DNA from: Cognatitamlana onchidii
GTDB taxonomy: Bacteria > Bacteroidota > Bacteroidia > Flavobacteriales > Flavobacteriaceae
DNA: 64,000 nucleotides
Direction: 5' to 3'
NCBI RefSeq assembly: GCF_004804355.1
Contig: NZ_SRWZ01000003.1
Location: 310,001-374,000 of the forward strand
Below the pieces are notes generated by a model that did no database searches, had not been told where the DNA came from, and saw only the letters and a list, made by a program, of their open reading frames with translations. This document shows, piece by piece, positions 1-9,607 of the stretch. A program made the translations under genes and the position numbers. Each line of letters opens with the position of its first letter. Position 1 is the first letter of the stretch.

Positions 1-1
1 T

Positions 2-808
2 GTACCCTATGATGGCATCATAGGCTATGATCTTTTGAGATTTGTAACCTTAGAAATTAATCAAGAAAACAAAACCGTAACATTACATAACCCAAAGGAA
101 GATATTCCCCAAAACCATTGGACCTATTCAAATCTTGAGTTTAAAAATAATAAGCCTTATTGTAATATTAATTTACGGATTAAGCCTGAAGACGAAAAAA
201 TTCCACTTAAAGTACATTTTGATTTAGGAAATATGAATTACATGTGGGTAAAAACAAATCCCAGCAAAAACATAATTGCTCCAGTAGAAAAGAAAGAACA
301 AATTATTGGTATGGGAATAGATGGCAAACCAATGATGGGAGTTTTATGGCTTGCTCATAGTTTGGAAATTGCTGGATTTACCAATTGGGCAATACCGATT
401 AAGTATACATCCACTGGACATTCTCGCGATAAGAACAGAGTAGGACATATTGGCTTAAGAGAATTGGAACGCTTTAACTTATTGATTGACTACAATAACA
501 AAAGACTTGGAATACGCCCTATTGAAGAGGTCTTTTCAATCAATGATACCTCCTTAAAAATGTATGAAGGAGAATATTCATCTCCAAACCTTCCTTTTAC
601 AGTTACATTAGAAGCAAAGAGAAACCTTTTATACCTTACAGCAAAGGAAAAAAATTCACTGCCTATGGTTCCTGTAAACAATTACACGTTCAGCTTCAAA
701 CCAATGCATATTTCTATAGTTTTTTCAAGAAATAAAGACGGTGAAATTGATTATTCTACACTGACCCTTAAAGAAACCAAAAGGAAATCAACATGGACAA
801 GACTTTGA
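2..808 (+). CDS. aspartyl (retropepsin-like) protease family protein, 5' partial
   Basis: The reading frame is open from the window edge (first full codon at base 2), so the N-terminus lies outside. The first visible residues, DGIIGYDLL, match the flap-side Gly-Ile-Gly-x-Asp-Leu-Leu ending of a retropepsin lobe. A second lobe-like unit follows (about residues 50-165) with FDLGN where a catalytic DTG would stand, then GHIGLRELERFNLLIDY, the usual closing motif. The Leu and Asn around the Asp are atypical, so this second lobe may be inactive. The C-terminal 80 residues (from YEGEYSSP) resemble the beta-rich DUF3471-type tail found on exported peptidases. Such two-lobed aspartyl proteases are common secreted proteins in Flavobacteriaceae. 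The TTG at 35 could be read as a start, but the frame clearly continues upstream of it. No operon partner is visible. Substrate unknown. Confidence 0.7.
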   Translation, partial: VPYDGIIGYDLLRFVTLEINQENKTVTLHNPKEDIPQNHWTYSNLEFKNNKPYCNINLRIKPEDEKIPLKVHFDLGNMNYMWVKTNPSKNIIAPVEKKEQIIGMGIDGKPMMGVLWLAHSLEIAGFTNWAIPIKYTSTGHSRDKNRVGHIGLRELERFNLLIDYNNKRLGIRPIEEVFSINDTSLKMYEGEYSSPNLPFTVTLEAKRNLLYLTAKEKNSLPMVPVNNYTFSFKPMHISIVFSRNKDGEIDYSTLTLKETKRKSTWTRL

Positions 809-1790
809 CTTCAATTATTAAGATAAAAAACTTAATGAATAAAAACGAACTAAATATATTAGAAACTATGAATAGTAAATCCTTTTTCCCATCTCTAATA
901 AACACACATTCTCTAAATGACTGATTAGTGAAATATTGCAATGTTAATCGAAGATGTACTCACAAATAAAACGCCATACAACAAATTGTATAATTCATTG
1001 CTAGTACTAGCTTACTTACTAAAGTCTGGTGGATTTTCTATTCAGTTGGTATTTGCTAATCTAGTTTCTTAACCACGCAAGGAAATCATACCCCTTACAG
1101 ATGGAATACATTCAGCAAAAGCTGACCAAAATAGCTCCGCAACTGCGTTGCTCCCTCTATTTCGGTGCATGTATTTCATCGACCTACTAAACCAAATTGC
1201 TATCAGGCTTATTTAGTATGTTCAGCTCCCACTGCCCATCAGAGGAAAACATATAACATGAGTAGCTAAAACAATTTGGATCGACTAATCAAACTCCAAA
1301 TACAATAAAGTGGCTCACTCACCGCATGTATTTAAGGAAAAAATGTGATAAGCTAGATGGATAATGGCTATCACGTTTCCACCTGACCGTATGCTTCACT
1401 ATCTTCCACTTTTTGTATCTTCGTTTTCATAGCCGAACTGCGTTTAGCAGGTCGTTTAGTGCATATGTAAAAAAATGAATAATACACTTAAAAAATATCA
1501 GTTCACAAATTCATCATTGTACTGAAATAAATCAATATATTTACAATTGTTTTTTTGCAAAAAGCAAGAGAATGAAATATTTCTTAAGAGTATTTTTATA
1601 ATACAATGAATATATCGTGATTTTAAGCGACAAAAGTATTTACTTGATATTCAAGTATATGATCTAAAATAATAAGTAGTGAATAAAAAATTTTATGACA
1701 AACAATAAGTCTAGTGCAGCATTATCAACTTACAAAAATTCAAAAAAAATAATATGCTACATCTGTGAGTTTAGCAATAAAGAATTTAAG
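809..1790. other. long non-coding or decayed stretch
   Basis: No convincing gene is visible between the protease and the beta-helix protein. Short open stretches occur on the minus strand near 1080-1200 and 1390-1440, but they are broken by stops within 20-40 codons and look like decayed coding DNA. Part of the segment (about 1138-1198) resembles a segment near 12264-12322 and weakly one near 1434-1465, suggesting a diverged dispersed repeat. The last 200 bp are very AT-rich and probably hold the promoter of the next gene. I could not fix a -7 box. Confidence 0.4.
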
Positions 1791-3092
1791 ATGATTGTCG
1801 CTATTTGTTCACTACTAATAACAGCAGCTACCCATTCTCAAGCCATAATTCACACAGGTAAAACTTTTGACGCTAACTTAGGGGCAGGAACCATACGTAT
1901 AGACGCTAGCAATAACGGCTCACGCATTACCAACTGTACTTTTATCAACTACAAGAATCCAATCATCTCAATAATTGGCGCAACAGATGTTATTATTGAT
2001 AACTGTAGGTTTATTGATGCCCCTGGAAGTACAATAGATAGAGATATCCATGCCATCAATATTGGTAGCGAGGGACATGATATAATCGTTCGTAACTGTA
2101 CGTTTCGTGACATAGGTGCAGATGGATTCCAGTGCGGCCATTCTGGGGGAAACATCACAAACATCACCATTGAAAACAATCTCTTTGAAGTTACTAAACC
2201 TCGAACAGGTGAAAATGGTGTTGATTTAAAGCAAACCATCGGTCCAATCTACATCCGTAACAATGTGTTTAAAGGATTTAGACCTTGTGAGAAGGATAAT
2301 CAACTTGGGTGTACTGGAAGTTCTGGAGAGGGACTTGTGATGCACTTAGGTACAAAAAATGTTGTTATCGAGGGCAATCGATTTACTGATTGTATAGAGG
2401 GTATTGAAATTGAAAATGCAGGTGATACTGAAGATGTAATTATTAGAAATAACATTTTTCATGATAACCTTGAACATGGCCTCAATGCAAGAGTAGGTTT
2501 TAATCTTCGCGTTTATAACAACACATTTGTAAACAATGGAATAAGACATGTTCGTTTTCAATCGAATAATATAACAGGTGCGAATAAAAACAATTTCTAT
2601 GTTGGGAATGGTAGTAGTTTTGAAAATAATCAATTAGGTGGAGAAGGCAACCTTGTTATTGAAAATGTAGCAGATGCAAAATTTGTTGATGTTAGTAATC
2701 ATAACTACCGCATAAAAAGTGATTCGCCAGCGATAGATGCTGGAGTAGAAGTTGGTGAAGTTACTAAAGATTTAGATGGGGAAGAACGTCCTACAGATGG
2801 CTTGTATGATGTTGGTGCTGATGAATATTTCGCATCCCTTGGGTTAGCAGATTTATCTTCAAATGACATACAGTTGTATCCGAATCCTGTAAAAAACAGG
2901 CTTTATTTTAAATTAAAAAATGATGCCTTGTTAGCAAAATTTCATCTTACAGATTTAAATGGACGAATTGTTTACCAAGCTCATTCACTTACTCAAAATT
3001 ACATTGATGTAGCAAGTATTCCATCTGGAATATATTTTGGCTATTTTACGTTAAATTCAAAACTTCTTATTAAGAAAATAGTAAAACAATAA
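1791..3092 (+). CDS. secreted right-handed parallel beta-helix protein with T9SS sorting domain
   Basis: Exported protein of about 433 residues. The frame can be opened at 1695, but the ATG at 1791 begins a normal signal peptide (MIVAICSLLITAATHSQA), so I prefer it. The body consists of many about 22-residue rungs of the type 'ITNITIENNLF', 'IYIRNNVFKGF', 'VVIEGNRFTDC', typical of right-handed parallel beta-helix (NosD/pectate-lyase-like, PbH1) proteins. The segment DLDGEERP-x8-GADEY is the usual end of the helix in this family. The last about 75 residues (YPNPVKNRLYF ... GIYFGYFTLNSKLLIKKIVKQ region) are a Por-type C-terminal sorting domain, so the protein should cross the outer membrane through T9SS and be released or anchored. 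Polysaccharide binding or cleavage is likely from the fold, but no lyase catalytic set could be assigned. It stands alone, with a weak hairpin downstream. Confidence 0.85.
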   Translation: MIVAICSLLITAATHSQAIIHTGKTFDANLGAGTIRIDASNNGSRITNCTFINYKNPIISIIGATDVIIDNCRFIDAPGSTIDRDIHAINIGSEGHDIIVRNCTFRDIGADGFQCGHSGGNITNITIENNLFEVTKPRTGENGVDLKQTIGPIYIRNNVFKGFRPCEKDNQLGCTGSSGEGLVMHLGTKNVVIEGNRFTDCIEGIEIENAGDTEDVIIRNNIFHDNLEHGLNARVGFNLRVYNNTFVNNGIRHVRFQSNNITGANKNNFYVGNGSSFENNQLGGEGNLVIENVADAKFVDVSNHNYRIKSDSPAIDAGVEVGEVTKDLDGEERPTDGLYDVGADEYFASLGLADLSSNDIQLYPNPVKNRLYFKLKNDALLAKFHLTDLNGRIVYQAHSLTQNYIDVASIPSGIYFGYFTLNSKLLIKKIVKQ

Positions 3093-3595
3093 CTCAGAAA
3101 TAAACTTCGTCTATTAGTTAACGATTATAAAATTAGTGCCTTTCCTCCAATGGGCACTTTAATATTAAGGATATTTAAAAAAATAGATATTGGTAATTTG
3201 TAAGATTAAAATTTATAATAATCTCGAGCGGAACTTGGAGCGGAAATACAAGAATTGTATCGCTGAAATTAATGGACCTTTTTAACTCAAATTATAAGCA
3301 AGGAAATGAATTAAGGTTATTGACCAAAATACTATTGAAATAGATTTTTCTTTTGAGAAATTAAGTGTTTGGGGAATTAGTTGTTGCAAATAGAAAAAAT
3401 AAAAACTGGTACTAACGTCTATATTCAATTGCTAACTCCTAGCCTACTTTGGAAAAATCCTAACTGATTTCCCATAATTATTCGCTAATTTAATGCTAAA
3501 ACTACGCAACTGAAACATACACAAGAACGTTGGTACTAATTTTTAGCGCAAAGTAACATAAGAACGACTTCATCGTCTTATAGGAAACTAATCGA
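3093..3595. other. intergenic region, weak terminator and decayed DNA
   Basis: A short hairpin (AGTGCC at 3135-3140 paired with GGCACT at 3153-3158) lies about 45 bp after the beta-helix gene. It could terminate transcription, although the T tract is poor. The rest, 3180-3590, contains only short broken reading frames. Just before the next gene the sequence has an 'acgttggtactaa' motif, and a similar 'ctgttggcaatact' follows that gene, which may be cassette-border remnants. Confidence 0.35.
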
Positions 3596-4795
3596 ATGAA
3601 AAAACTATTTAAGGTGCTAATTCCTATTGGGGTTTTAATTCTATGTTACTTCCTTTTTGAACCTATTTTCTTATATAATTTTGGTAGAACGGAAATGTCA
3701 AACTTAAACGATGTTCAACCAAAAACGCTTCATACCGAACTTTTAAACAAACAAGCGGACAAAATTCTAAAGGCAGAATTTACAAAACTAAAAACACCTT
3801 CCCTTTCGATTGCCATAGGGATGAACGATAGCTTGATTTGGGCTAACTCTATTGGATATTCAGATATAAAGAACTCTATTTTCGCAAGTCAGCAAACTAA
3901 ATACAGAATTGGAAGCATATCCAAGACCCTAACTTCAATCGGATTAGGTGTTTTGTTGCAAACCAATGTTCTTAAGAAGAACTCTAAGGTGAAAGAATTT
4001 GTTCCATATGTGAATGAAAAATTATCCAATTTAACAGTCGAACAATTGGCATCACATACTTCTGGAATTAGAAATTACAGCACTTGCTTGTGTTTGCCAA
4101 TTTGGGAATTTTATGATAATGATAAATATAGCTCTATCAAAGAAAGTATTTCAATTTTCAATAACGACAAACTTCTTTTTGAGCCAGGTTCAGATTTTAG
4201 TTACTCAACTTACAATTACAATTTATTGAGCGCCATGATGGAAGGAGCCACTAAAACTAATTTCCTTGAATTTATGCAAAATAAGGTATTTGATCCATTA
4301 GGTTTATTGCGAACAGTACCAGGAGGAATAACCGAATCAGACGATAACACTGCAAAATTTTATGATATCGAGAACGGTAAAATAAAGGAGGCATATAAAA
4401 CTAGTAGTAGCGGTAAATATGCAGGAGGCGGTTTTCTTTCAACACCATCCGATTTGGTGAAATTTGGCAATGCTGTTTTAAACAACAAACTCATTGATAC
4501 AAAAACTACCGAAACTTTATTTCAGCCCGTTATATTAAACAATGGACATGTAAATGAACAAAACTATAGTTTAGGCTGGAGAAATGATATTAGCACAAAT
4601 GTATTTATTGACAACCGAGAAGTAAGGATTGTCCATCACGGAGGAACTTCAATGGGTTCAACTGCAATGTTAATTTTGTTGCCAGAATATAATGTTAGCC
4701 TTGCAGTGGCAATGAATAGAAATGGAAAATCAACTGAATTGTTTGATATCACGTACAAAATAGCCGATTTATTCTTGAAAGACGAAAAACCATAG
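3596..4795 (+). CDS. serine hydrolase, class C beta-lactamase fold
   Basis: A 399-residue protein of the beta-lactamase/penicillin-binding-protein-like (PF00144) superfamily. The N-terminus has one hydrophobic helix (residues 5-28) that would anchor or export it. Catalytic motif 1 is S107-I-S-K110 (SxxK), motif 2 is the YxN in 'YSTYNYNLL' near residue 203, and motif 3 is HGG in 'IVHHGGTSMGS' near residue 346, replacing KTG as in esterase or D-aminopeptidase members. Known relatives act as peptidases, esterases or transpeptidases. True beta-lactamase activity cannot be inferred. It stands alone between two long gene-poor stretches, which fits a mobile or accessory gene. The ATG at 3596 is followed directly by the signal helix, so the start looks secure. 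Confidence 0.85.
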   Translation: MKKLFKVLIPIGVLILCYFLFEPIFLYNFGRTEMSNLNDVQPKTLHTELLNKQADKILKAEFTKLKTPSLSIAIGMNDSLIWANSIGYSDIKNSIFASQQTKYRIGSISKTLTSIGLGVLLQTNVLKKNSKVKEFVPYVNEKLSNLTVEQLASHTSGIRNYSTCLCLPIWEFYDNDKYSSIKESISIFNNDKLLFEPGSDFSYSTYNYNLLSAMMEGATKTNFLEFMQNKVFDPLGLLRTVPGGITESDDNTAKFYDIENGKIKEAYKTSSSGKYAGGGFLSTPSDLVKFGNAVLNNKLIDTKTTETLFQPVILNNGHVNEQNYSLGWRNDISTNVFIDNREVRIVHHGGTSMGSTAMLILLPEYNVSLAVAMNRNGKSTELFDITYKIADLFLKDEKP

Positions 4796-5409
4796 CTGAT
4801 TTTTCGCAATCAAATCATTACTAAAAACTGTTGGCAATACTTAGAAAAACCAAGTACTTAATTATATTTTCAATTCCAAAGAATCAAGGATTGAGAAATT
4901 GGATCCCATAATGTTAAATCAATTTGTCAAGTAACAAATGATAAATTCGAAAAGTGAAAAAAATGAAATAAAAAATACGAAGAGTTTTCATCACCCTTTA
5001 CTTTCCGAATGGTGTGGTTAAATATCAAGCAACAGCAATTCCTATACCAGACTTATAGAACAAATACAGTGAAAAGTAAACAGAAATACAGCAATACCGT
5101 ATTCATTCTTTAGTAAATAACAGGTAATAGAAAATATCCCAAACTGGATTATTCGAAAATTAAACTAGTTCCTACCTAATGTTCTTAATAAAAAGAAGAG
5201 CATGCAATTGTTCTGACATATATATGTATGTAACCTAGCTCCATCTTCTCATTTTACCAATAAAAAACAGAAGAAAAGCTCAGAAATACATGGAAGCTTA
5301 TATGATAACATATGTTAGTTTTTAAATAACACAGTATAGCACAGGACACTTACAGTTGCTAAATACATTAACTTAAAGCACTCTTAAACAACACTTAAAC
5401 TTTAAAGAC
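4796..5409. other. gene-poor intergenic region
   Basis: About 610 bp with no reading frame that looks coding on either strand. The sequence is AT-rich with scattered stops in all frames. The final 80 bp must carry the promoter and leader of the large secreted protein that begins at 5410, but I see no convincing TAnnTTTG box. Confidence 0.3.
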
Positions 5410-8400
5410 ATGAAAAAAAACACTCTTAAAAGGGTCTTGTTAAGCATTCTTACGCTCTTTTCTCTTTTTTTAACAGCGCAAAACAAACTGCCTTCTGATG
5501 ATATTTTCAGATTGCAAAATGTAGAAACAGGACAATTCTTAACCACGGCAGCTGGAAGTAGTCAACCCGTCACTATGTCCGCTACTGGAGAAGCTATAAA
5601 TACACATTGGACGTTTGTAGTAAGTGGAGACTATTATAATATAGATAGTGCAAGTGACACTGGTGGTACTGGAATACTGCGTGCACCGGGTGCTGGAGGT
5701 CCAGGAGGCCCCTATGTAGTTGTAAGCACTTTAAAAGCGCCACCTGCCGCGGATACGGATAAAACGTGGTCGATAGATTACGACGCAACTACTGATTCTT
5801 ATAGATTTGAATCCAGAACCGCTGGCAGATTTTTGTATCAAAACGTAGATGGAACGGTAACGCATACTACCGCCCCAAATACAGATGATAGAAGCAATTG
5901 GAAACTCGTTCCACTTACGCCGCCAATTCCATTGGGGACACCTCTTGGATTTCAAAATGTTGAAACAGGAGAATTCTTAACTACTGCAGCAGGAAGTAGT
6001 CAGCCCGTCACGATGTCGGCAACAGGTGAAGCGCTAAACACACTTTGGACGCTTGAAGAAAGCGGAGACTATTATAATATAGATAGTGCAAGTGACACTG
6101 GTGGTACTGGAATACTGCGTGCACCAGGTGCTGGTGGTCCAGGAGGGCCCTATGTAGTTGTAAGTACTTTAAAAGCACCGCCAGCCGCCGACACAGATAA
6201 AACGTGGTCGATAGATTATGATGCAAGTACTGACACTTATAGATTTGAATCCAGAACCGCTGGCAGATTTTTGTATCAAAATGTAGATGGAACTGTAACG
6301 CATACTGTAGCCCCAGATACAGATGATAGAAGTAATTGGAAACTTGTCCCACTGGTGGAAAATCAAATCCCAGTAGGTGTAACACTTAGATTTCAAAATC
6401 TTGAAACAGGAGAATTCTTAACCGCTGCTGGAGCAAGTAATGAGTCGGTTACCATGTCAGAAACAGGAGATGCTGATAATACACAATGGACGCTTGTAGA
6501 AACTGAAAGTGAAAGTGGAATATATAATATAGATAGTGAAAGTGAAAGTGGTGCAACTGGAATATTGCGGGCAACAGGTAGTGGAGCTAATTTTGCAGTT
6601 GTAAGTACCAATAAAGCGCCGCCAGCAGCCGATACAGATAAAATATGGACAATATCTTATAACAGCACAACAGACACCTACAGATTTGAGTCAAATACGG
6701 CCGGTAGGTTTTTGTATCAAAATGAAGATGGAACGGTAACACATACCGCAGCCCCAGATACGGATAACAGAAGTAATTGGAAACTGGTTGAGCAAGCTCC
6801 TGCAGGGGCAGCTCCTGATGAAGATACGAATCCAGACCTCGCTTGTCCAGCTTCAGGTGAATTTCAAAACGATGAAACTCGAAATGTTGACATACCAGGT
6901 GCTGTTAATGTAGGGACTGCAGATGATAGAACGTGTTACTCAGATTATTCAGAAAGTAATGTTTATGACAAAACTTGGGGTGTTTATAATATTACTGCTG
7001 GCTCTAACCACTGGGATGCACCAAACACCTTACAGCCTAGAATAGAGCGTTCTTTACCAAGATCTCAAGAAACTGGTGTTGGGAGTTATGCAAGATTTAC
7101 AGGGACCTTAAGAATTCTTGAAGTAGGTGACACAACAGGGACCAACAACGATGGCTCCTATTTGATGCAAGCTAAAGGAAAACATTCCGGTGGCGGTGGT
7201 CCAGCAGATCCTGCTATATGCTTGTATTTAGCAATGCCTGTATATGGTGATGACGGCAACGGCAACCAGGTGCAAGTATCTTTCGATATTGTAAGAGAAC
7301 AGATCAATTTTCGAGGAGGTTCAGGGGCCGATGGAAGAACTATTGTTTTTCTTAAAAATGTAGCTAAAGATGAAATGGTAGATATTGAATTAGAGGTGGG
7401 CTTTAGAGAAGATCCTAACAATCCTGGTTTAAAAATACATTACTCTGATGCCGTAATAGGCGGTGAAGCCTTTAACTGGAATATTCCTGAACCAGAAAGA
7501 GGGCTGGAATCTGGTATTAGATATGGTGTATACCGTGTAAAAGGAGGTAGAGCTCAAATGCGATGGGCAAATACAACTTACGAAAAAGTTGAGGTTATTG
7601 ACTCAGACCCAGCACCAACAGAAGTTGTTAGATTAAGAAATGTAGAAACAGGACAATTTTTAATTGCTGCAGGAGGAAGTAGTCAGCCTGTTAGCATGTC
7701 AGATTCTGGAGGACCTCAAAATACACATTGGACGTTTGTACAAAGTGGAGACTATTATAATATAGATAGTGAAAGTGAAACTGGTGGTACTGGAATATTG
7801 CGTGCACCTGGTGCTAGTGGTCCGGCAGGTCCTTATGTAATTGTAAGTACCCTAAAAGCACCACCAGCAGGAGATACAGATAAAACGTGGACCATACGTT
7901 ATGACGACCTTACTGATACGTATAGATTTGCATCTAGAACCACTGGAAGGTATTTGTATCATGAAGAAAATGGGGAGGTTACACATAAAACAGCTCCAGA
8001 AACTGATAATAGAAGTGTATGGGAAGCCATACCTCTGGGTGAACCTTTAGAATCAGAATTAGTTGCTACAAATGTTAGCTGTGCTGGCGCAGACGATGGT
8101 ACGATTAGTGTATCCGTTACTGGAGGCATAGCGCCATATACATATTTATGGAATACTGGTGAAACAACGCCTACAATAAGTAGTCTTGCAGCAGGTACTT
8201 ATTCGGTTACCGTTACTGATACTTTAAACGTAACTATATCAGCAAGTACAGAAATTACTGAGCCCAGTGCAATAGTTGTTACGGTGTCCGATAATATGGT
8301 ATTGTACACAGGCTATGATGGAGCAAATGAATGTGCTACAATTGGAGTAACGACTGTTACAGGAGGGACAGCTCCATATCAATTTAGTTGGAGTACTGGC

Positions 8401-8910
8401 GAAACAACCCAAGTGATTGATGCATGCCCAAATAGCACACAGGTATATACGGTAACAGTAACCGACGCTGATGGTTGCGAGGCTACTGAAGAAATTACTG
8501 TTGAGGTTATTGATGTGAGCTGCGGAACAAATAAAAATACTAAAGTACAGATGTGTCACAAAGGTAAAACTATTTGTGTTGCGCAAGCGGCAGTGCAAGC
8601 ACATCTAAATCATGGCGACACCTTAGGTGAATGTTCTGAAAACCTTGCTAACGAAACAGTAAGTGTACAAACGTATCCAAATCCATTTACTACTTTAATA
8701 AGTGCTAACATTGAAGTAAAAACAACTAGCATTGTTAAATTACTATTATTAAACATAAGCGGTAGTATTGTTGCGGAACAAACGCAACAAGTTAACGAAG
8801 GTGTTGAAACAATTAATTTACCATTAAATACTTTACCAATAGGCACATACTTTTTACAGGTTTTTGTGGAAAATCAATTGTATAGTACAGAGATTTTTAT
8901 TAAAATGTAA
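5410..8910 (+). CDS. large T9SS-secreted multidomain protein with four ricin-like modules and SprB repeats
   Basis: A 1166-residue exported protein. Residues 1-23 form a signal peptide ending in TAQN. Three homologous modules of about 135 residues follow (about 32-168, 177-314 and 322-454), each starting '[11 protein letters not shown]' and ending 'NWKLV', with a fourth copy at about 742-875. Their pattern resembles ricin/fascin-type beta-trefoil carbohydrate-binding domains. Between copies 3 and 4 (about 475-735) lies a beta-rich domain I cannot assign. It could be a concanavalin-like sandwich and is the likely functional core. SprB-type repeats follow (for example '[13 protein letters not shown]'), then a Cys-rich 'CHKGKTICV ... 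HLNHGD' motif, then a Por sorting domain starting 'YPNPF'. Modules 1 and 2 are nearly identical even at DNA level, showing recent duplication. A role in binding or degrading algal polysaccharide is inferred from architecture only. Confidence 0.85.
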   Translation: MKKNTLKRVLLSILTLFSLFLTAQNKLPSDDIFRLQNVETGQFLTTAAGSSQPVTMSATGEAINTHWTFVVSGDYYNIDSASDTGGTGILRAPGAGGPGGPYVVVSTLKAPPAADTDKTWSIDYDATTDSYRFESRTAGRFLYQNVDGTVTHTTAPNTDDRSNWKLVPLTPPIPLGTPLGFQNVETGEFLTTAAGSSQPVTMSATGEALNTLWTLEESGDYYNIDSASDTGGTGILRAPGAGGPGGPYVVVSTLKAPPAADTDKTWSIDYDASTDTYRFESRTAGRFLYQNVDGTVTHTVAPDTDDRSNWKLVPLVENQIPVGVTLRFQNLETGEFLTAAGASNESVTMSETGDADNTQWTLVETESESGIYNIDSESESGATGILRATGSGANFAVVSTNKAPPAADTDKIWTISYNSTTDTYRFESNTAGRFLYQNEDGTVTHTAAPDTDNRSNWKLVEQAPAGAAPDEDTNPDLACPASGEFQNDETRNVDIPGAVNVGTADDRTCYSDYSESNVYDKTWGVYNITAGSNHWDAPNTLQPRIERSLPRSQETGVGSYARFTGTLRILEVGDTTGTNNDGSYLMQAKGKHSGGGGPADPAICLYLAMPVYGDDGNGNQVQVSFDIVREQINFRGGSGADGRTIVFLKNVAKDEMVDIELEVGFREDPNNPGLKIHYSDAVIGGEAFNWNIPEPERGLESGIRYGVYRVKGGRAQMRWANTTYEKVEVIDSDPAPTEVVRLRNVETGQFLIAAGGSSQPVSMSDSGGPQNTHWTFVQSGDYYNIDSESETGGTGILRAPGASGPAGPYVIVSTLKAPPAGDTDKTWTIRYDDLTDTYRFASRTTGRYLYHEENGEVTHKTAPETDNRSVWEAIPLGEPLESELVATNVSCAGADDGTISVSVTGGIAPYTYLWNTGETTPTISSLAAGTYSVTVTDTLNVTISASTEITEPSAIVVTVSDNMVLYTGYDGANECATIGVTTVTGGTAPYQFSWSTGETTQVIDACPNSTQVYTVTVTDADGCEATEEITVEVIDVSCGTNKNTKVQMCHKGKTICVAQAAVQAHLNHGDTLGECSENLANETVSVQTYPNPFTTLISANIEVKTTSIVKLLLLNISGSIVAEQTQQVNEGVETINLPLNTLPIGTYFLQVFVENQLYSTEIFIKM
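5503..6354 (+). repeat. near-identical tandem module repeat within the secreted protein gene
   Basis: Two copies of an about 420-bp coding unit (about 5503-5922 and 5941-6354) are almost identical. Long blocks match exactly, such as the stretch from 'gactattataatatagat' onwards. More diverged copies are at about 6367-6790 and 7621-8035. Recombination between the copies could change module number. Confidence 0.8.
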
Positions 8911-8944
8911 GCTCAAATACTTATTTCTTTATATAAGAGCTAAA

Positions 8945-8973
8945 GAGACTGTCTATAAAGGCAGTCTTTTTTT
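8945..8973 (+). terminator. rho-independent terminator after the large secreted protein gene
   Basis: A stem of 8945-8953 with 8960-8968 (core AGACTG/CAGTCT, loop tataaa) is followed by a run of eight T. It lies 35 bp after the stop codon. Confidence 0.85.
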
Positions 8974-9607
8974 ATCAATTAATTTTCCTCTTCAATATTA
9001 CTAATATTTGAAGACTAAACTTCTCTTGAAGATCAGTTACCGAATTCAATTTGGAGTGAAATTTGAAGATTATAGACCTAACTTTTGGAATTGGGGTAAT
9101 TTCAAAAGTGAATTTTTTGTCGAATTAGAAAAGTAAATCGGTACGGAATTGAAAATAGTTTATAGCACAGTATAGCGTAAAAAGCAGTTGCTAACAGAAC
9201 GTAATACAGACTTATGAGCTTAAACCGAAATAGGTACTTAATCAACTCAAAAATTTATGTAAACATTATTAGATTACATAGATGGAAAATCAACTAAAAA
9301 TTGGATCGATTTAAAATTTTTAACAACAAGTTCCCAGCTCATATTAGACATGATTTATCCAAACTGAATACTACGAAAAAACAGTTGGAAATAGGTTTTC
9401 TATTACTCATTTTGGAAGTATATTAGAGAACGATATCTTTCAAAAAACCAAGAACAAATTAGAATCTGAAATAATTGAATTTTTTTCTAATCCCATGAAA
9501 AGATAAGAGGGCAAAGTTTGGGAGTCGTTAGCGATGTTTATCTTTGGGGTTAGTGGCAACCCTATAGCATTTAAATTATTTACACATTCTAAAGAAATCT
9601 TTAACTA
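8974..9607. other. gene-poor stretch with a possible gene remnant
   Basis: About 630 bp without an intact gene. On the plus strand, about 9011-9136 can be read for some 41 codons to a TAA at 9134. The peptide is rich in aromatic and charged residues (for example FEDYRPNFWNWGNF) and might be the tail of a lost protein. Nothing upstream extends it. The remainder is AT-rich and unassigned, with the promoter of the fusion gene presumably near 9540-9600. Confidence 0.25.

Noticed and set aside
3596-4795. Calling the serine hydrolase an antibiotic-resistance beta-lactamase
   Set aside because: The third motif is HGG rather than KTG and many relatives are peptidases or esterases, so resistance cannot be inferred.
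6008-6385. 125-codon reading frame antisense to the ricin-like module repeats
   Set aside because: The same antisense peptide appears opposite each repeat copy, so it is a by-product of the repeats.
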